From Eutreptiella sp. 'Long Island Sound 2002' (Eukaryota; Euglenozoa; Euglenophyceae; Eutreptiales; Eutreptiaceae): DNA of 64,000 nucleotides. Shown here piece after piece: positions 13,077-25,355 of this stretch; the first letter of the stretch is position 1, and each line of letters begins with the position of its first letter. The notes under the pieces were generated by a model, which saw only the letters and a program-made list of their open reading frames with translations, ran no database searches and was not told the origin of the DNA. The position numbers and the translations under genes were made by a program. The DNA is taken from positions 186,001-250,000 of the forward strand of contig CAXIWF010000806.1 of the NCBI GenBank assembly GCA_964036045.1, given 5' to 3'.

Positions 13077-16000
13077 CCGAGAATTTTCCGAGAATTTTCC
13101 GAGAATTTTCCGAGAATTTTCTGAGAATTTTCCGAGAATTTTCCGAGAATTTTCTGAGAATTTTCCGAGAATTATCCGAGAATTTCCGAGAATTTTCTGA
13201 GATTTTTCCGAGAATTTTCCGAGAATTTTCCGAGAATTTTCTGAGAATTTTCCAAGAATTTTCCGAGAATTTTCTGAGAATTTTCCGAGAATTTTCCGAG
13301 AATTTTCCGAGAATTTTCCGAGAATTTTCCGAGAATTTTCCGAGAATTTTCCAAGAATTTTCCGAGAATTTTTCGAGAATTTTCCGAGAATTTTCCGGGA
13401 ATTTTCCGAGAATTTTCCGAGAATTTTCCGAGAATTTTCCGAGAATTTTCCGTCAATTTTCCGAGAATTTTCGGAGAATTTTCTGAGAATTTTCCGAGAA
13501 TTTTCCGAGAATTTTCGGAGAATTTTCCGAGAATTTTCCGAGAATTTTCCGAGAATTTTCCGAGAATTTTCCGAGAATTTTCCGTCAATTTTCCGAGAAT
13601 TTTCCGAGAATTTTCCGAGAATTTTCCGAGAATTTTCCGAGAATTTTCCGAGAATTTTCTGAGAATTTTCCGAGAATTTTCCGAGAATTTTCCGAGAATT
13701 TTCCGAGAATTTTCCGAGAATTTTCGGAGAATTTTCTGAGAATTTTCCGAGAATTTTCCGAGAATTTTCCGAGAATTTTCCGAGAATTTTCCGAGAATTT
13801 TCCGAGAATTTTCCAAGAATTTTCCGAGAATTTTCCGAGAATTTTCCGGGATTTTTCCGAGAATTTTCCGAGAATTTTCCGAGAATTATCCGAGAATTTC
13901 CGAGAATTTTCTGAGATTTTTCCGAGAATTTTCCGAGAATTTTCCGAGAATTTTCCGAGAATTTTCCGAGAATTTTCCGAGAATTATCCGAGAATTTCCG
14001 AGAATTTTCTGAGATTTTTCCGAGAATTTTCCGAGAATTTTCCGAGAATTTTCTGAGAATTTTCCGAGAATTTTCCGAGAATTTTCCGAGAATTTTCCGA
14101 GAATTTTCCGAGAATTTTCGGAGAATTTTCCGAGAATTTTCCGAGAATTTTCTGAGAATTTTCCGAGAATTTTCCGAGAATTTTCTGAGAATTTTCCGAG
14201 AATTATCCGAGAATTTCCGAGAATTTTCTGAGAATTTTCCGAGAATTTTCCGAGAAATTTCTGAGAATTTTCCGAGAATTTTCCGAGAATTTTCCGAGAA
14301 TTTTCCGAGAATTTTCCGAGAATTTTCCGAGAATTTTCCAAGAATTTTCCGAGAATTTTCCGAGAATTTTCCGAGAATTTTCCGGGAATTTTCCGAGAAT
14401 TTTCCGAGAATTTTCCGAGAATTTTCCGAGAATTTTCCGAGAATTTTTCGAGAATTTTCCGAGAATTTTCCGAGAATTTTCCGGGAATTTTCCGAGAATT
14501 TTCCGAGAATTTTCCGAGAATTTTCCGAGAATTTTCCGTCAATTTTCCGCGAATTTTCCGAGAATTTTCTGAGAATTTTCCGAGAATTTTCCGAGAATTT
14601 TCCGAGAATTTTCCGAGAATTTTCCGAGAATTTTCCGAGAATTTTCCGAGAATTTTCCGAGAATTTTCCGTCAATTTTCCGAGAATTTTCCGAGAATTGT
14701 CCGAGAATTTTCCGAGAATTTTCCGAGAATTTTCCGAGAATTTTCTGAGAATTTTCCGAGAATTTTCCGAGAATTTTCCGAGAATTTTCCGAGAATTTTC
14801 CGAGAATTTTCCGAGAATTTTCCGAGAATTTTCCGAGAATTTTCCGAGAATTATCCGAGAATTTCCGAGAATTTTCTGAGATTTTTCCGAGAATTTTCCG
14901 AGAATTTTCCGAGAATTTTCCGAGAATTTTCTGAGAATTTTCCGAGAATTTTCGGAGAATTTTCCGAGAAATTTCCGTCAATTTTCCGAGAATTTTCCGA
15001 GAATTTTCCGAGAATTTTCCGAGAATTTTCCGAGAATTTTCGGAGAATTTTCCGAGAATTTTCCGAGAATTTTCTGAGAATTTTCCGAGAATTTTCCGAG
15101 AATTTTCTGAGAATTTTCCGAGAATTATCCGAGAATTTCTGAGAATTTTCTGAGATTTTTCCGAGAATTTTCCGAGAATTTTCCGAGAATTTTCTGAGAA
15201 TTTTCCGAGAATTTTCCGAGAATTTTCCGAGAATTTTCCGAGAATTTTCCGAGAATTTTCGGAGAATTTTCCGAGAATTTTCCGAGAATTTTCTGAGAAT
15301 TTTCCGAGAATTTTCCGAGAATTTTCTGAGAATTTTCCGAGAATTATCCGAGAATTTCCGAGAATTTTCTGAGATTTTTCCGAGAATTTTCCGGGAATTT
15401 TCCGAGAATTTTCTGAGAATTTTCCGAGAATTTTCCGAGAATTTTCTGAGAATTTTCCGAGAATTTTCCGAGAATTTTCCGAGAATTTTCCGAGAATTTT
15501 CCGAGAATTTTCCGAGAATTTTCCAAGAATTTTCCGAGAATTTTCCGAGAATTTTCCGAGACTTTTCCGGGAATTTTCCGAGAATTTTCCGAGAATTTTC
15601 CGAGAATTTTCCGAGAATTTTCCGAGAATTTTCCGTCAATTTTCCGAGAATTTTCCGAGAATTTTCCGAGAATTTTCCGAGAATTTTCCGAGAATTTTCC
15701 GAGAATTTTCCGAGAATTTTCCGAGAATTTTCCGAGAATTTTCCGAGAATTTTCCGAGAATTTTCCGAGAATTTTCCGAGAATTTTCGGAGAATTTTCTG
15801 AGAATTTTCCGAGAATTTTCCGAGAATTTTCCGAGAATTTTCCGAGAATTTTCCGAGAATTTTCTGAGAATTTTCCGAGAATTTTCCGAGAATTTTCTGA
15901 GAATTTTCCGAGAATTATCCGAGAATTTCCGAGAATTTTCTGAGATTTTTCCGAGAATTTTCCGAGAATTTTCCGAGAATTTTCTGAGAATTTTCCGAGA

Positions 16001-16159
16001 ATTTTCCGAGAATTTTCTGAGATTTTTCCGAGAATTTTGCGAGAATTTTCCGAGAATTTTCCGAGAATTTTCTGAGAATTTTCCGAGAATTTTCCGAGAA
16101 TTTTCCGAGAATTTTCCAAGAATTTTCCGAGAATTTTCCGAAAATTTTCCGAGAATTTT

Positions 16160-16270
16160 CGGGGAATTTTCCGAGAATTTTCCGAGAATTTTCCGAGAAT
16201 TTTCTGGGAATTTTCCGAGAATTTTCCGAGAATTTTCCAAGAATTTTCCGAGAATTTTCTGAAATTTTCC
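16160..16270 (+). repeat. Anchor-2 site, copy 3
   Basis: CGGGG at 16160 is followed by CTGAAA at 16260. The enclosing anchor interval 15915-16408 is 493 bases (11n-2), one short of the 494 seen where anchor-2 is absent (31978-32472 and 40393-40887). Confidence 0.78.
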
Positions 16271-17362
16271 GAGAATTTTCCGAGAATTTTCCGAGAATTT
16301 TCCGAGAATTTTCCGAGAATTCTCGGAGAATTTTCCGAGAATTTTCCGAGAATTTTCTGAGAATTTTCCGAGAATTTTCCGAGAATTTTCTGAGAATTTT
16401 CCGAGAATTATCCGAGAATTTCCGAGAATTTTCTGAGATTTTTCCGAGAATTTTCCGAGAATTTTCCGAGAATTTTCTGAGAATTTTCCGAGAATTTTCC
16501 GAGAATTTTCTGAGAATTTTCCGAGAATTTTCCGAGAATTTTCCGAGAATTTTCCGAGAATTTTCCGAGAATTTTCCGAGAATTTTCCAAGAATTTTCCG
16601 AGAATTTTTCGAGAATTTTCCGAGAATTTTCCGGGAATTTTCCGAGAATTTTCCGAGAATTTTCCGAGAATTCTCCGTCAATTTTCCGAGAATTTTCCGA
16701 GAATTTTCTGAGATTTTTCCGAGAATTTTCCGAGAATTTTCGGAGAATTTTCCGAGAATTTTCCGAGAATTTTCCGAGAATTTTCCGAGAATTTTCCGAG
16801 AATTTTCTGTCAATTTTCCGAGAATTTTCCGAGAATTTTCCGAGAATTTTCCGAGAATTTTCCGAGAATTTTCCGAGAATTTTCTGAGAATTTTCCGAGA
16901 ATTTTCCGAGAATTTTCCGAGAATTTTCCGAGAATTTTCCGAGAATTTTCCGAGAATTTTCGGAGAATTTTCTGAGAATTTTCCGAGAATTTTCCGAGAA
17001 TTTTCCGAGAATTTTCCGAGAATTTTCCGAGAATTTTCCGAGAATTTTCCAAGAATTTTCCGAGAATTTTCCGAGAATTTTCCGGGAATTTTCCGAGAAT
17101 TTTCCGAGAATTTTCCGAGAATTTTCCGAGAATTATCCGAGAATTTCCGAGAATTTTCTGAGATTTTTCCGAGAATTTTCCGAGAATTTTCCGAGAATTT
17201 TCCGAGAATTTTCCGAGAATTTTCCGAGAATTTTCCGAGAATTTTCCGAGAATTTTCCGTCAATTTTCAAAGAATTTTCCGAGAATTTTCCGAGAATTTT
17301 CCGAGAATTTTCTGAGAATTTTCCGAGAATTTTCGGAGAATTTTCTGAGAATTTTCCGAGAA

Positions 17363-18570
17363 TTATCCGAGAATTTCCGAGAATTTTCTGAGATTTTTCC
17401 GAGAATTTTCCGAGAATTTTCCGAGAATTTTCCGAGAATTTTCTGAGAATTTTCCGAGAATTTTCCGAGAATTTTCCGAGAATTTTCCGAGAATTTTCCG
17501 AGAATTTTCGGAGAATTTTCCGAGAATTTTCCGAGAATTTTCTGAGAATTTTCCGAGAATTTTCCGAGAATTTTCTGAGAATTTTCCGAGAATTATCCGA
17601 GAATTTCCGAGAATTTTCTGAGATTTTTCCGAGAATTTTCCGAGAATTTTCCGAGAATTTTCTGAGAATTTTCCGAGAATTTTCCGAGAATTTTCTGAGA
17701 ATTTTCCGAGAATTTTCCGAGAATTTTCCGAGAATTTTCCGAGAATTTTCCGAGAATTTTCCGAGAATTTTCCAAGAATTTTCCGAGAATTTTCCGAGAA
17801 TTTTCCGAGAATTTTCCGGGAATTTTCCGAGAATTTTCCGAGAATTTTCCGAGAATTTTCCGAGAATTTTCCGAGAATTTTTCGAGAATTTTCCGAGAAG
17901 TTTCCGAGAATTTTCCGGGAATTTTCCGAGAATTTTCCGAGAATTTTCCGAGAATTTTCGGAGAATTTTCCGTCAATTCTCGGAGAATTTTCCGAGAATT
18001 TTCTGAGAATTTTCCGAGAATTTTCCGAGAATTTTCCGAGAATTTTCCGAGAATTTTCCGAGAATTTTCCGAGAATTTTCCGAGAATTTTCCGAGAATTT
18101 TCCGTCAATTTTCCGAGAATTTTCCGAGAATTTTCCGAGAATTTTCCGAGAATTTCCCGAGAATTTTCCGAGAATTTTCTGAGAATTTTCCGAGAATTTT
18201 CCGAGAATTTTCCGAGAATTTTCCGAGAATTTTCTGAGAATTTTCCGAGAATTTTCCGAGAATTTTCCGAGAATTTTCCGAGAATTATCCGAGAATTTCC
18301 GAGAATTTTCTGAGATTTTTCCGAGAATTTTCCGAGAATTTTCCGAGAATTTTCCGAGAATTTTCTGAGAATTTTCCGAGAATTTTCCGAGAATTTTCCG
18401 AGAATTTTCCGTCAATTTTCCGAGAATTTTCCGAGAATTTTCCGAGAATTTTCCGAGAATTTTCCGAGAATTTTCCGAGAATTTTCGGAGAATTTTCCGA
18501 GAATTTTCCGAGAATTTTCTGAGAATTTTCCGAGAATTTTCCGAGAATTTTCTGAGAATTTTCCGAGAAT
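17363..18570 (+). repeat. Compound cassette copy 1 (230-692-285)
   Basis: Anchors at 17363, 17593, 18285 and 18570 give intervals 230, 692 and 285. Inside the 692 block the order is three CTG units near the anchor, CCAAG, CCGGG, TTTTTCG, CCGGG, CGG and CCGTCAA, then a CTG unit and a second CCGTCAA. In this copy the first CCGTCAA is followed by a TTCTCGG unit near 17978. Confidence 0.85.
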
Positions 18571-19749
18571 TATCCGAGAATTTCCGAGAATTTTCTGAGA
18601 TTTTTCCGAGAATTTTCCGAGAATTTTCCGAGAATTTTCTGAGAATTTTCCGAGAATTTTCCGAGAATTTTCTGAGAATTTTCCGAGAATTTTCCGAGAA
18701 TTTTCCGAGAATTTTCCGAGAATTTTCCGAGAATTTTCCGAGAATTTTCCAAGAATTTTCCGAGAATTTTCCGAGAATTTTCCGAGACTTTTCGGGGAAT
18801 TTTCCGAGAATTTTCCGAGAATTTTCCGAGAATTTTCCGAGAATTTTCCGAGAATTTTCTGTCAATTTTCCGAGAATTTTCCGGGAATTTTCCGAGATTT
18901 TCCGAGAATTTTCCGAGAATTTTCCGAGAATTTTCCGAGAATTTTCCGAGAATTTTCCGAGAATTTTCCGAGAATTTTCCGAGAATTTTCCGAGAATTTT
19001 CCGAGAATTTTCCGAGAATTTTCCGAGAATTTTCTGAGAATTTTCCGAGAATTTTCCGAGAATTTTCCGAGAATTTTCCGAGAATTTTCTGAGAATTTTC
19101 CGAGAATTTTCCGAGAATTTTCCGAGAATTTTCCGAGAATTTTCCGAGAATTTTCCGAGAATTTTCCGAGAATTTTCTGAGAATTTTCCGAGAATTTTCC
19201 GAGAATTTTCCGAGAATTTTCCGAGAATTTTCCGAGAATTTTCCGAGAATTTTCCGAGAATTTTCCGAGAATTTTCCGAGAATTTTCCGAGAATTTTCCG
19301 AGAATTTTCCGAGAATTTTCCGAGAATTTTCCGAGAATTTTCCGAGAATTTTCCGAGAATTTTCCGAGAATTTTCTGAGAATTTTCCGAGAATTTTCCGA
19401 GAATTTTCTGAGAATTTTCCGAGAATTTTCCGAGAATTTTCGGAGAATTTTCCGAGAATTTTCCGAGAATTTTCCGAGAATTTTCCGAGAATTTTCCGAG
19501 AATTTTCCGTCAATTTTCCGAGAATTTTCCGAGAATTTTCCGAGAATTTTCCGAGAATTTTCCGAGAATTTTCCGAGAATTTTCTGAGAATTTTCCGATA
19601 ATTTTCCGAGAATTTTCCGAGAATTTTCCGAGAATTTTCCGAGAATTTTCCGAGAATTTTCGGAGAATTTTCTGAGAATTTTCCGAGAATTTTCCGAGAA
19701 TTTTCCGAGAATTTTCCGAGAATTTTCCGAGAATTTTCCGAGAATTTTC

Positions 19750-20650
19750 CAAGAATTTTCCGAGAATTTTCCGAGAATTTTCCGGGAATTTTCCGAGAAT
19801 TTTCCGAGAATTTTCCGAGAATTATCCGAGAATTTCCGAGAATTTTCTGAGATTTTTCCGAGAATTTTCCGAGAATTTTCCGAGAATTTTCCGAGAATTT
19901 TCCGAGAATTTTCCGAGAATTTTCCGAGAATTTTCCGAGAATTTTCGGAGAATTTTCTGAGAATTTTCCGAGAATTATCCGAGAATTTCGGAGAATTTTC
20001 TGAGATTTTTCCGAGAATTTTCCGAGAATTTTCCGAGAATTTTCTGAGAATTTTCCGAGAATTTTCCGAGAATTTTCCGAGAATTTTCCGAGAATTTTCC
20101 GAGAATTTTCGGAGAATTTTCCGAGAATTTTCCGAGAATTTTCCGAGAATTTTCCGAGAATTTTCCGAGAATTTTCCGAGAATTTTCCGAGAATTTTCCA
20201 AGAATTTTCCGAGAATTTTCCGAGAATTTTCCGGGAATTTTCCGAGAATTTTCCGAGAATTTTCCGAGAATTATCCGAGAATTTCCGAGAATTTTCTGAG
20301 ATTTTTCCGAGAATTTTCCGAGAATTTTCCGAGAATTTTCCGAGAATTTTCCGAGAATTTTCCGAGAATTTTCCGAGAATTTTCCGAGAATTTTCGGAGA
20401 ATTTTCTGAGAATTTTCCGAGAATTATCCGAGAATTTCGGAGAATTTTCTGAGATTTTTCCGAGAATTTTCCGAGAATTTTCCGAGAATTTTCTGAGAAT
20501 TTTCCGAGAATTTTCCGAGAATTTTCCGAGAATTTTCCGAGAATTTTCCGAGAATTTTCGGAGAATTTTCCGAGAATTTTCCGAGAATTTTCTGAGAATT
20601 TTCCGAGAATTTTCCGAGAATTTTCTGAGAATTTTCCGAGAATTATCCGA
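19750..20650 (+). repeat. Local 449-base duplication
   Basis: Anchors 19822 and 20271, and 19975 and 20424, differ by 449 bases (41 units minus 2). The anchors at 19975 and 20424 share a rare change: their 10-base unit reads TTTCGGAGAA instead of TTTCCGAGAA. The 153-base anchor interval (19822-19975, 20271-20424) is part of the duplicated block; 22884-23037 has the same interval through the 3062-base duplication. Confidence 0.82.
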
Positions 20651-21620
20651 GAATTTCCGAGAATTTTCTGAGATTTTTCCGAGAATTTTCCGAGAATTTT
20701 CCGAGAATTTTCTGAGAATTTTCCGAGAATTTTCCGAGAATTTTCTGAGAATTTTCCGAGAATTTTCCGAGAATTTTCCGAGAATTTTCCGAGAATTTTC
20801 CGAGAATTTTCCGAGAATTTTCCAAGAATTTTCCGAGAATTTTCCGAGAATTTTCCGAGAATTTTCCGGGAATTTTCCGAGAATTTTCCGAGAATTTTCC
20901 GAGAATTTTCCGAGAATTTTCCGAGAATTTTTCGAGAATTTTCCGAGAATTTTCCGAGAATTTTCCGGGAATTTTCCGAGAATTTTCCGAGAATTTTCCG
21001 AGAATTTTCGGAGAATTTTCCGTCAATTCTCCGAGAATTTTCCGAGAATTTTCTGAGAATTTTCCGAGAATTTTCCGAGAATTTTCCGAGAATTTTCCGA
21101 GAATTTTCCGAGAATTTTCCGAGAATTTTCCGAGAATTTTCCGAGAATTTTCCGTCAATTTTCCGAGAATTTTCCGAGAATTTTCCGAGAATTTTCCGAG
21201 AATTTCCCGAGAATTTTCCGAGAATTTTCTGAGAATTTTCCGAGAATTTTCCGAGAATTTTCCGAGAATTTTCCGAGAATTTTCTGAGAATTTTCCGAGA
21301 ATTTTCCGAGAATTTTCCGAGAATTTTCCGAGAATTATCCGAGAATTTCCGAGAATTTTCTGAGATTTTTCCGAGAATTTTCCGAGAATTTTCCGAGAAT
21401 TTTCCGAGAATTTTCTGAGAATTTTCCGAGAATTTTCCGAGAATTTTCCGAGAATTTTCCGTCAATTTTCCGAGAATTTTCCGAGAATTTTCCGAGAATT
21501 TTCCGAGAATTTTCCGAGAATTTTCCGAGAATTTTCGGAGAATTTTCCGAGAATTTTCCGAGAATTTTCTGAGAATTTTCCGAGAATTTTCCGAGAATTT
21601 TCTGAGAATTTTCCGAGAAT
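20424..21620 (+). repeat. Compound cassette copy 2 (219-692-285)
   Basis: Anchors at 20424, 20643, 21335 and 21620. The internal variant order matches the cassette at 17363, with the diagnostic CGG, CCGTCAA, TTCTCCG run near 21010-21030. Confidence 0.85.
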
Positions 21621-23036
21621 TATCCGAGAATTTCCGAGAATTTTCTGAGATTTTTCCGAGAATTTTCCGAGAATTTTCCGAGAATTTTCTGAGAATTTTC
21701 CGAGAATTTTCCGAGAATTTTCTGAGAATTTTCCGAGAATTTTCCGAGAATTTTCCGAGAATTTTCCGAGAATTTTCCGAGAATTTTCCGAGAATTTTCC
21801 AAGAATTTTCCGAGAATTTTCCGAGAATTTTCCGAGACTTTTCGGGGAATTTTCCGAGAATTTTCCGAGAATTTTCCGAGAATTTTCCGAGAATTTTCCG
21901 AGAATTTTCCGTCAATTTTCCGAGAATTTTCCGGGAATTTTCCGAGAATTTTCCGAGAATTTTCCGAGAATTTTCCGAGAATTTTCCGAGAACTTTTCCG
22001 AGAATTTTCCGAGAATTTTCCGAGAATTTTCCGAGAATTTTCCGAGAATTTTCCGAGAATTTTCGGAGAATTTTCTGAGAATTTTCCGAGAATTTTCCGA
22101 GAATTTTCCGAGAATTTTCCGAGAATTTTCCGAGAATTTTCCGAGAATTATCCGAGAATTTTCCGAGAATTTTCCGAGAATTTTCCGAGAATTATCCGAG
22201 AATTTCCGAGAATTTTCTGAGATTTTTCCGAGAATTTTCCGAGAATTTTCCGAGAATTTTCTGAGAATTTTCCGAGAATTTTCCGAGAATTTTCCGAGAA
22301 TTTTCCGAGAATTTTCCGAGAATTTTCCGAGAATTTTCCAAGAATTTTCCGAGAATTTTTCGAGAATTTTCCGAGAATTTTCCGGGAATTTTCCGAGAAT
22401 TTTCCGAGAATTTTCCGAGAATTTTCCGAGAATTTTCCGTCAATTTTCCGAGAATTTTCCGAGAATTTTCTGAGAATTTTCCGAGAATTTTCCGAGAATT
22501 TTCGGAGAATTTTCCGAGAATTTTCCGAGAATTTTCCGAGAATTTTCCGAGAATTTTCCGAGAATTTTCCGTCAATTTTCCGAGAATTTTCCGAGAATTT
22601 TCCGAGAATTTTCCGAGAATTTTCCGAGAATTTTCCGAGAATTTTCTGAGAATTTTCCGATAATTTTCCGAGAATTTTCCGAGAATTTTCCGAGAATTTT
22701 CCGAGAATTTTCCGAGAATTTTCGGAGAATTTTCTGAGAATTTTCCGAGAATTTTCCGAGAATTTTCCGAGAATTTTCCGAGAATTTTCCGAGAATTTTC
22801 CGAGAATTTTCCAAGAATTTTCCGAGAATTTTCCGAGAATTTTCCGGGAATTTTCCGAGAATTTTCCGAGAATTTTCCGAGAATTATCCGAGAATTTCCG
22901 AGAATTTTCTGAGATTTTTCCGAGAATTTTCCGAGAATTTTCCGAGAATTTTCCGAGAATTTTCCGAGAATTTTCCGAGAATTTTCCGAGAATTTTCCGA
23001 GAATTTTGGGAGAATTTTCTGAGAATTTTCCGAGAA

Positions 23037-24443
23037 TTATCCGAGAATTTCCGAGAATTTTCTGAGATTTTTCCGAGAATTTTCCGAGAATTTTCCGAGA
23101 ATTTTCTGAGAATTTTCCGAGAATTTTCCGAGAATTTTCCGAGAATTTTCCGAGAATTTTCCGAGAATTTTCGGAGAATTTTCCGAGAATTTTACGAGAA
23201 TTTTCTGAGAATTTTCCGAGAATTTTCCGAGAATTTTCTGAGAGAATTATCCGAGAATTTCCGAGAATTTTCTGAGATTTTTCCGAGAATTTTCCGAGAA
23301 TTTTCCGAGAATTTTCTGAGAATTTTCCGAGAATTTTCCGAGAATTTTCTGAGAATTTTCCGAGAATTTTCCGAGAATTTTCCGAGAATTTTCCGAGAAT
23401 TTTCCGAGAATTTTCCGAGAATTTTCCAAGAATTTTCCGAGAATTTTCCGAGAATTTTCCGAGAATTTTCCGGGAATTTTCCGAGAATTTTCCGAGAATT
23501 TTCCGAGAATTTTCCGAGAATTTTCCGAGAATTTTTCGAGAATTTTCCGAGAATTTTCCGAGAATTTTCCGGGAATTTTCCGAGAATTTTCCGAGAATTT
23601 TCCGAGAATTTTCCGAGAATTTTCCGTCAATTTTCCGCGAATTTTCCGAGAATTTTCTGAGAATTTTCCGAGAATTTTCCGAGAATTTTCCGAGAATTTT
23701 CCGAGAATTTTCCGAGAATTTTCCGAGAATTTTCCGAGAATTTTCCGAGAATTTTCCGTCAATTTTCCGAGAATTTTCCGAGAATTTTCCGAGAATTTTC
23801 CGAGAATTTTCCGAGAATTTTCCGAGAATTTTCTGAGAATTTTCCGAGAATTTTCCGAGAATTTTCCGAGAATTTTCCGAGAATTTTCCGAGAATTTTCC
23901 GAGAATTTTCCGAGAATTTTCCGAGAATTTTCCGAGAATTATCCGAGAATTTCCGAGAATTTTCTGAGATTTTTCCGAGAATTTTCCGAGAATTTTCCGA
24001 GAATTTTCCGAGAATTTTCTGAGAATTTTCCGAGAATTTTCCGAGAATTTTCCGAGAATTTTCCGTCAATTTTCCGAGAATTTTCCGAGAATTTTCCGAG
24101 AATTTTCCGAGAATTTTCCGAGAATTTTCCGAGAATTTTCGGAGAATTTTCCGAGAATTTTCCGAGAATTTTCTGAGAATTTTCCGAGAATTTTCCGAGA
24201 ATTTTCTGAGAATTTTCCGAGAATTATCCGAGAATTTCCGAGAATTTTCTGAGATTTTTCCGAGAATTTTCCGAGAATTTTCCGAGAATTTTCTGAGAAT
24301 TTTCCGAGAATTTTCCGAGAATTTTCCGAGAATTTTCCGAGAATTTTCCGAGAATTTTCGGAGAATTTTCCGAGAATTTTCCGAGAATTTTCTGAGAATT
24401 TTCCGAGAATTTTCCGAGAATTTTCTGAGAATTTTCCGAGAAT
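23037..24443 (+). repeat. Compound cassette copy 3 (210-692-285-219)
   Basis: Anchors at 23037, 23247, 23939, 24224 and 24443. The first interval is 210 rather than 219 because a unit is truncated just before the anchor: CTGAGAGAATTATCC at 23238-23252 lacks about nine bases. Confidence 0.83.
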
Positions 24444-25246
24444 TATCCGAGAATTTCCGAGAATTTTCTGAGATTTTTCCGAGAATTTTCCGGGAATTTT
24501 CCGAGAATTTTCTGAGAATTTTCCGAGAATTTTCCGAGAATTTTCTGAGAATTTCCGAGAATTTTCCGAGAATTTTCCGAGAATTTTCCGAGAATTTTCC
24601 GAGAATTTTCCGAGAATTTTCCAAGAATTTTCCGAGAATTTTCCGAGAATTTTCCGAGACTTTTCCGGGAATTTTCCGAGAATTTTCCGAGAATTTTCCG
24701 AGAATTTTCCGAGAATTTTCCGAGAATTTTCCGTCAATTTTCCGAGAATTTTCCGAGAATTTTCCGAGAATTTTCCGAGAATTTTCCGAGAATTTTCCGA
24801 GAATTTTCCGAGAATTTTCCGAGAATTTTCCGAGAATTTTCCGAGAATTTTCCGAGAATTTTCCGAGAATTTTCCGAGAATTTTCGGAGAATTTTCTGAG
24901 AATTTTCCGAGAATTTTCCGAGAATTTTCCGAGAATTTTCCGAGAATTTTCCGAGAATTTTCTGAGAATTTTCCGAGAATTTTCCGAGAATTTTCTGAGA
25001 ATTTTCCGAGAATTATCCGAGAATTTCCGAGAATTTTCTGAGATTTTTCCGAGAATTTTCCGAGAATTTTCTGAGAATTTTCCGAGATTTTTCCGAGAAT
25101 TTTGTGAGATTTTTCCGAGAATTTTCCGAGAATTTTCCGAGAATTTTCCGAGAATTTTCTGAGAATTTTCCGAGAATTTTCCGAGAATTTTCCGAGAATT
25201 TTCCAAGAATTTTCCGAGAATTTTCCGCGAATTTTCCGAGAATTTT

Positions 25247-25355
25247 CGGGGAATTTTCCGAGAATTTTCCGAGAATTTTCCGAGAATTTTCTGAGAATTT
25301 TCCGAGAATTTTCCGAGAATTTTCCAAGAATTTTCCGAGAATTTTCTGAAATTTT
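25247..25355 (+). repeat. Anchor-2 site, copy 4
   Basis: CGGGG at 25247 and CTGAAA at 25346, 99 bases apart. The enclosing anchor interval 25013-25506 is 493 bases, 11n-2. Confidence 0.78.

Larger units (their letters stand above)
90..13171 (+). repeat. Satellite domain 1: sparsely anchored array
   Basis: Anchors (first T of TTATCC) lie at 90, 1199, 2429, 3440, 4033, 4802, 5395, 6362, 7681, 8527, 8900, 9735, 10801, 11570 and 12030, mostly 0.4-1.3 kb apart. Most intervals are exactly 11n-1, for example 593, 769, 967, 1011, 1066 and 1319. Exceptions are explained by extra odd units: 90 to 1199 contains a 10-base TATCC unit near 737, and 6362 to 7681 contains one short (7219) and one long (6859) unit. 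Half-anchors with TTATCC but no following 10-base unit sit at 3923, 5285 and 12799. At 2034 the reverse is seen, a 10-base unit without TTATCC. Five anchors (1199, 3440, 4802, 6362, 7681) are followed 179-180 bases later by a CGAAGAA unit, marking five related cassettes. Confidence 0.85.
17363..23190 (+). repeat. Large duplication, offset 3050 to 3062 bases
   Basis: About 2.8 kb at 17363-20130 recurs at 20424-23190. Anchors 17593/20643, 18285/21335 and 18570/21620 differ by 3050, as do a TTTCCCGAG unit near 18153/21203 and GAGACTTTTCGGGG near 18784/21834. At the left edge the offset is 3061 because copy 1 has one extra 11-base unit between 17363 and 17593. At the right the offset is 3062 (CCGATAA 19595/22657, anchors 19822/22884 and 19975/23037, CGG 20110/23172), one 11-mer plus the single inserted base near 21991. 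The two copies therefore differ by whole-unit slippage and few point changes, and are probably young. Confidence 0.92.
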
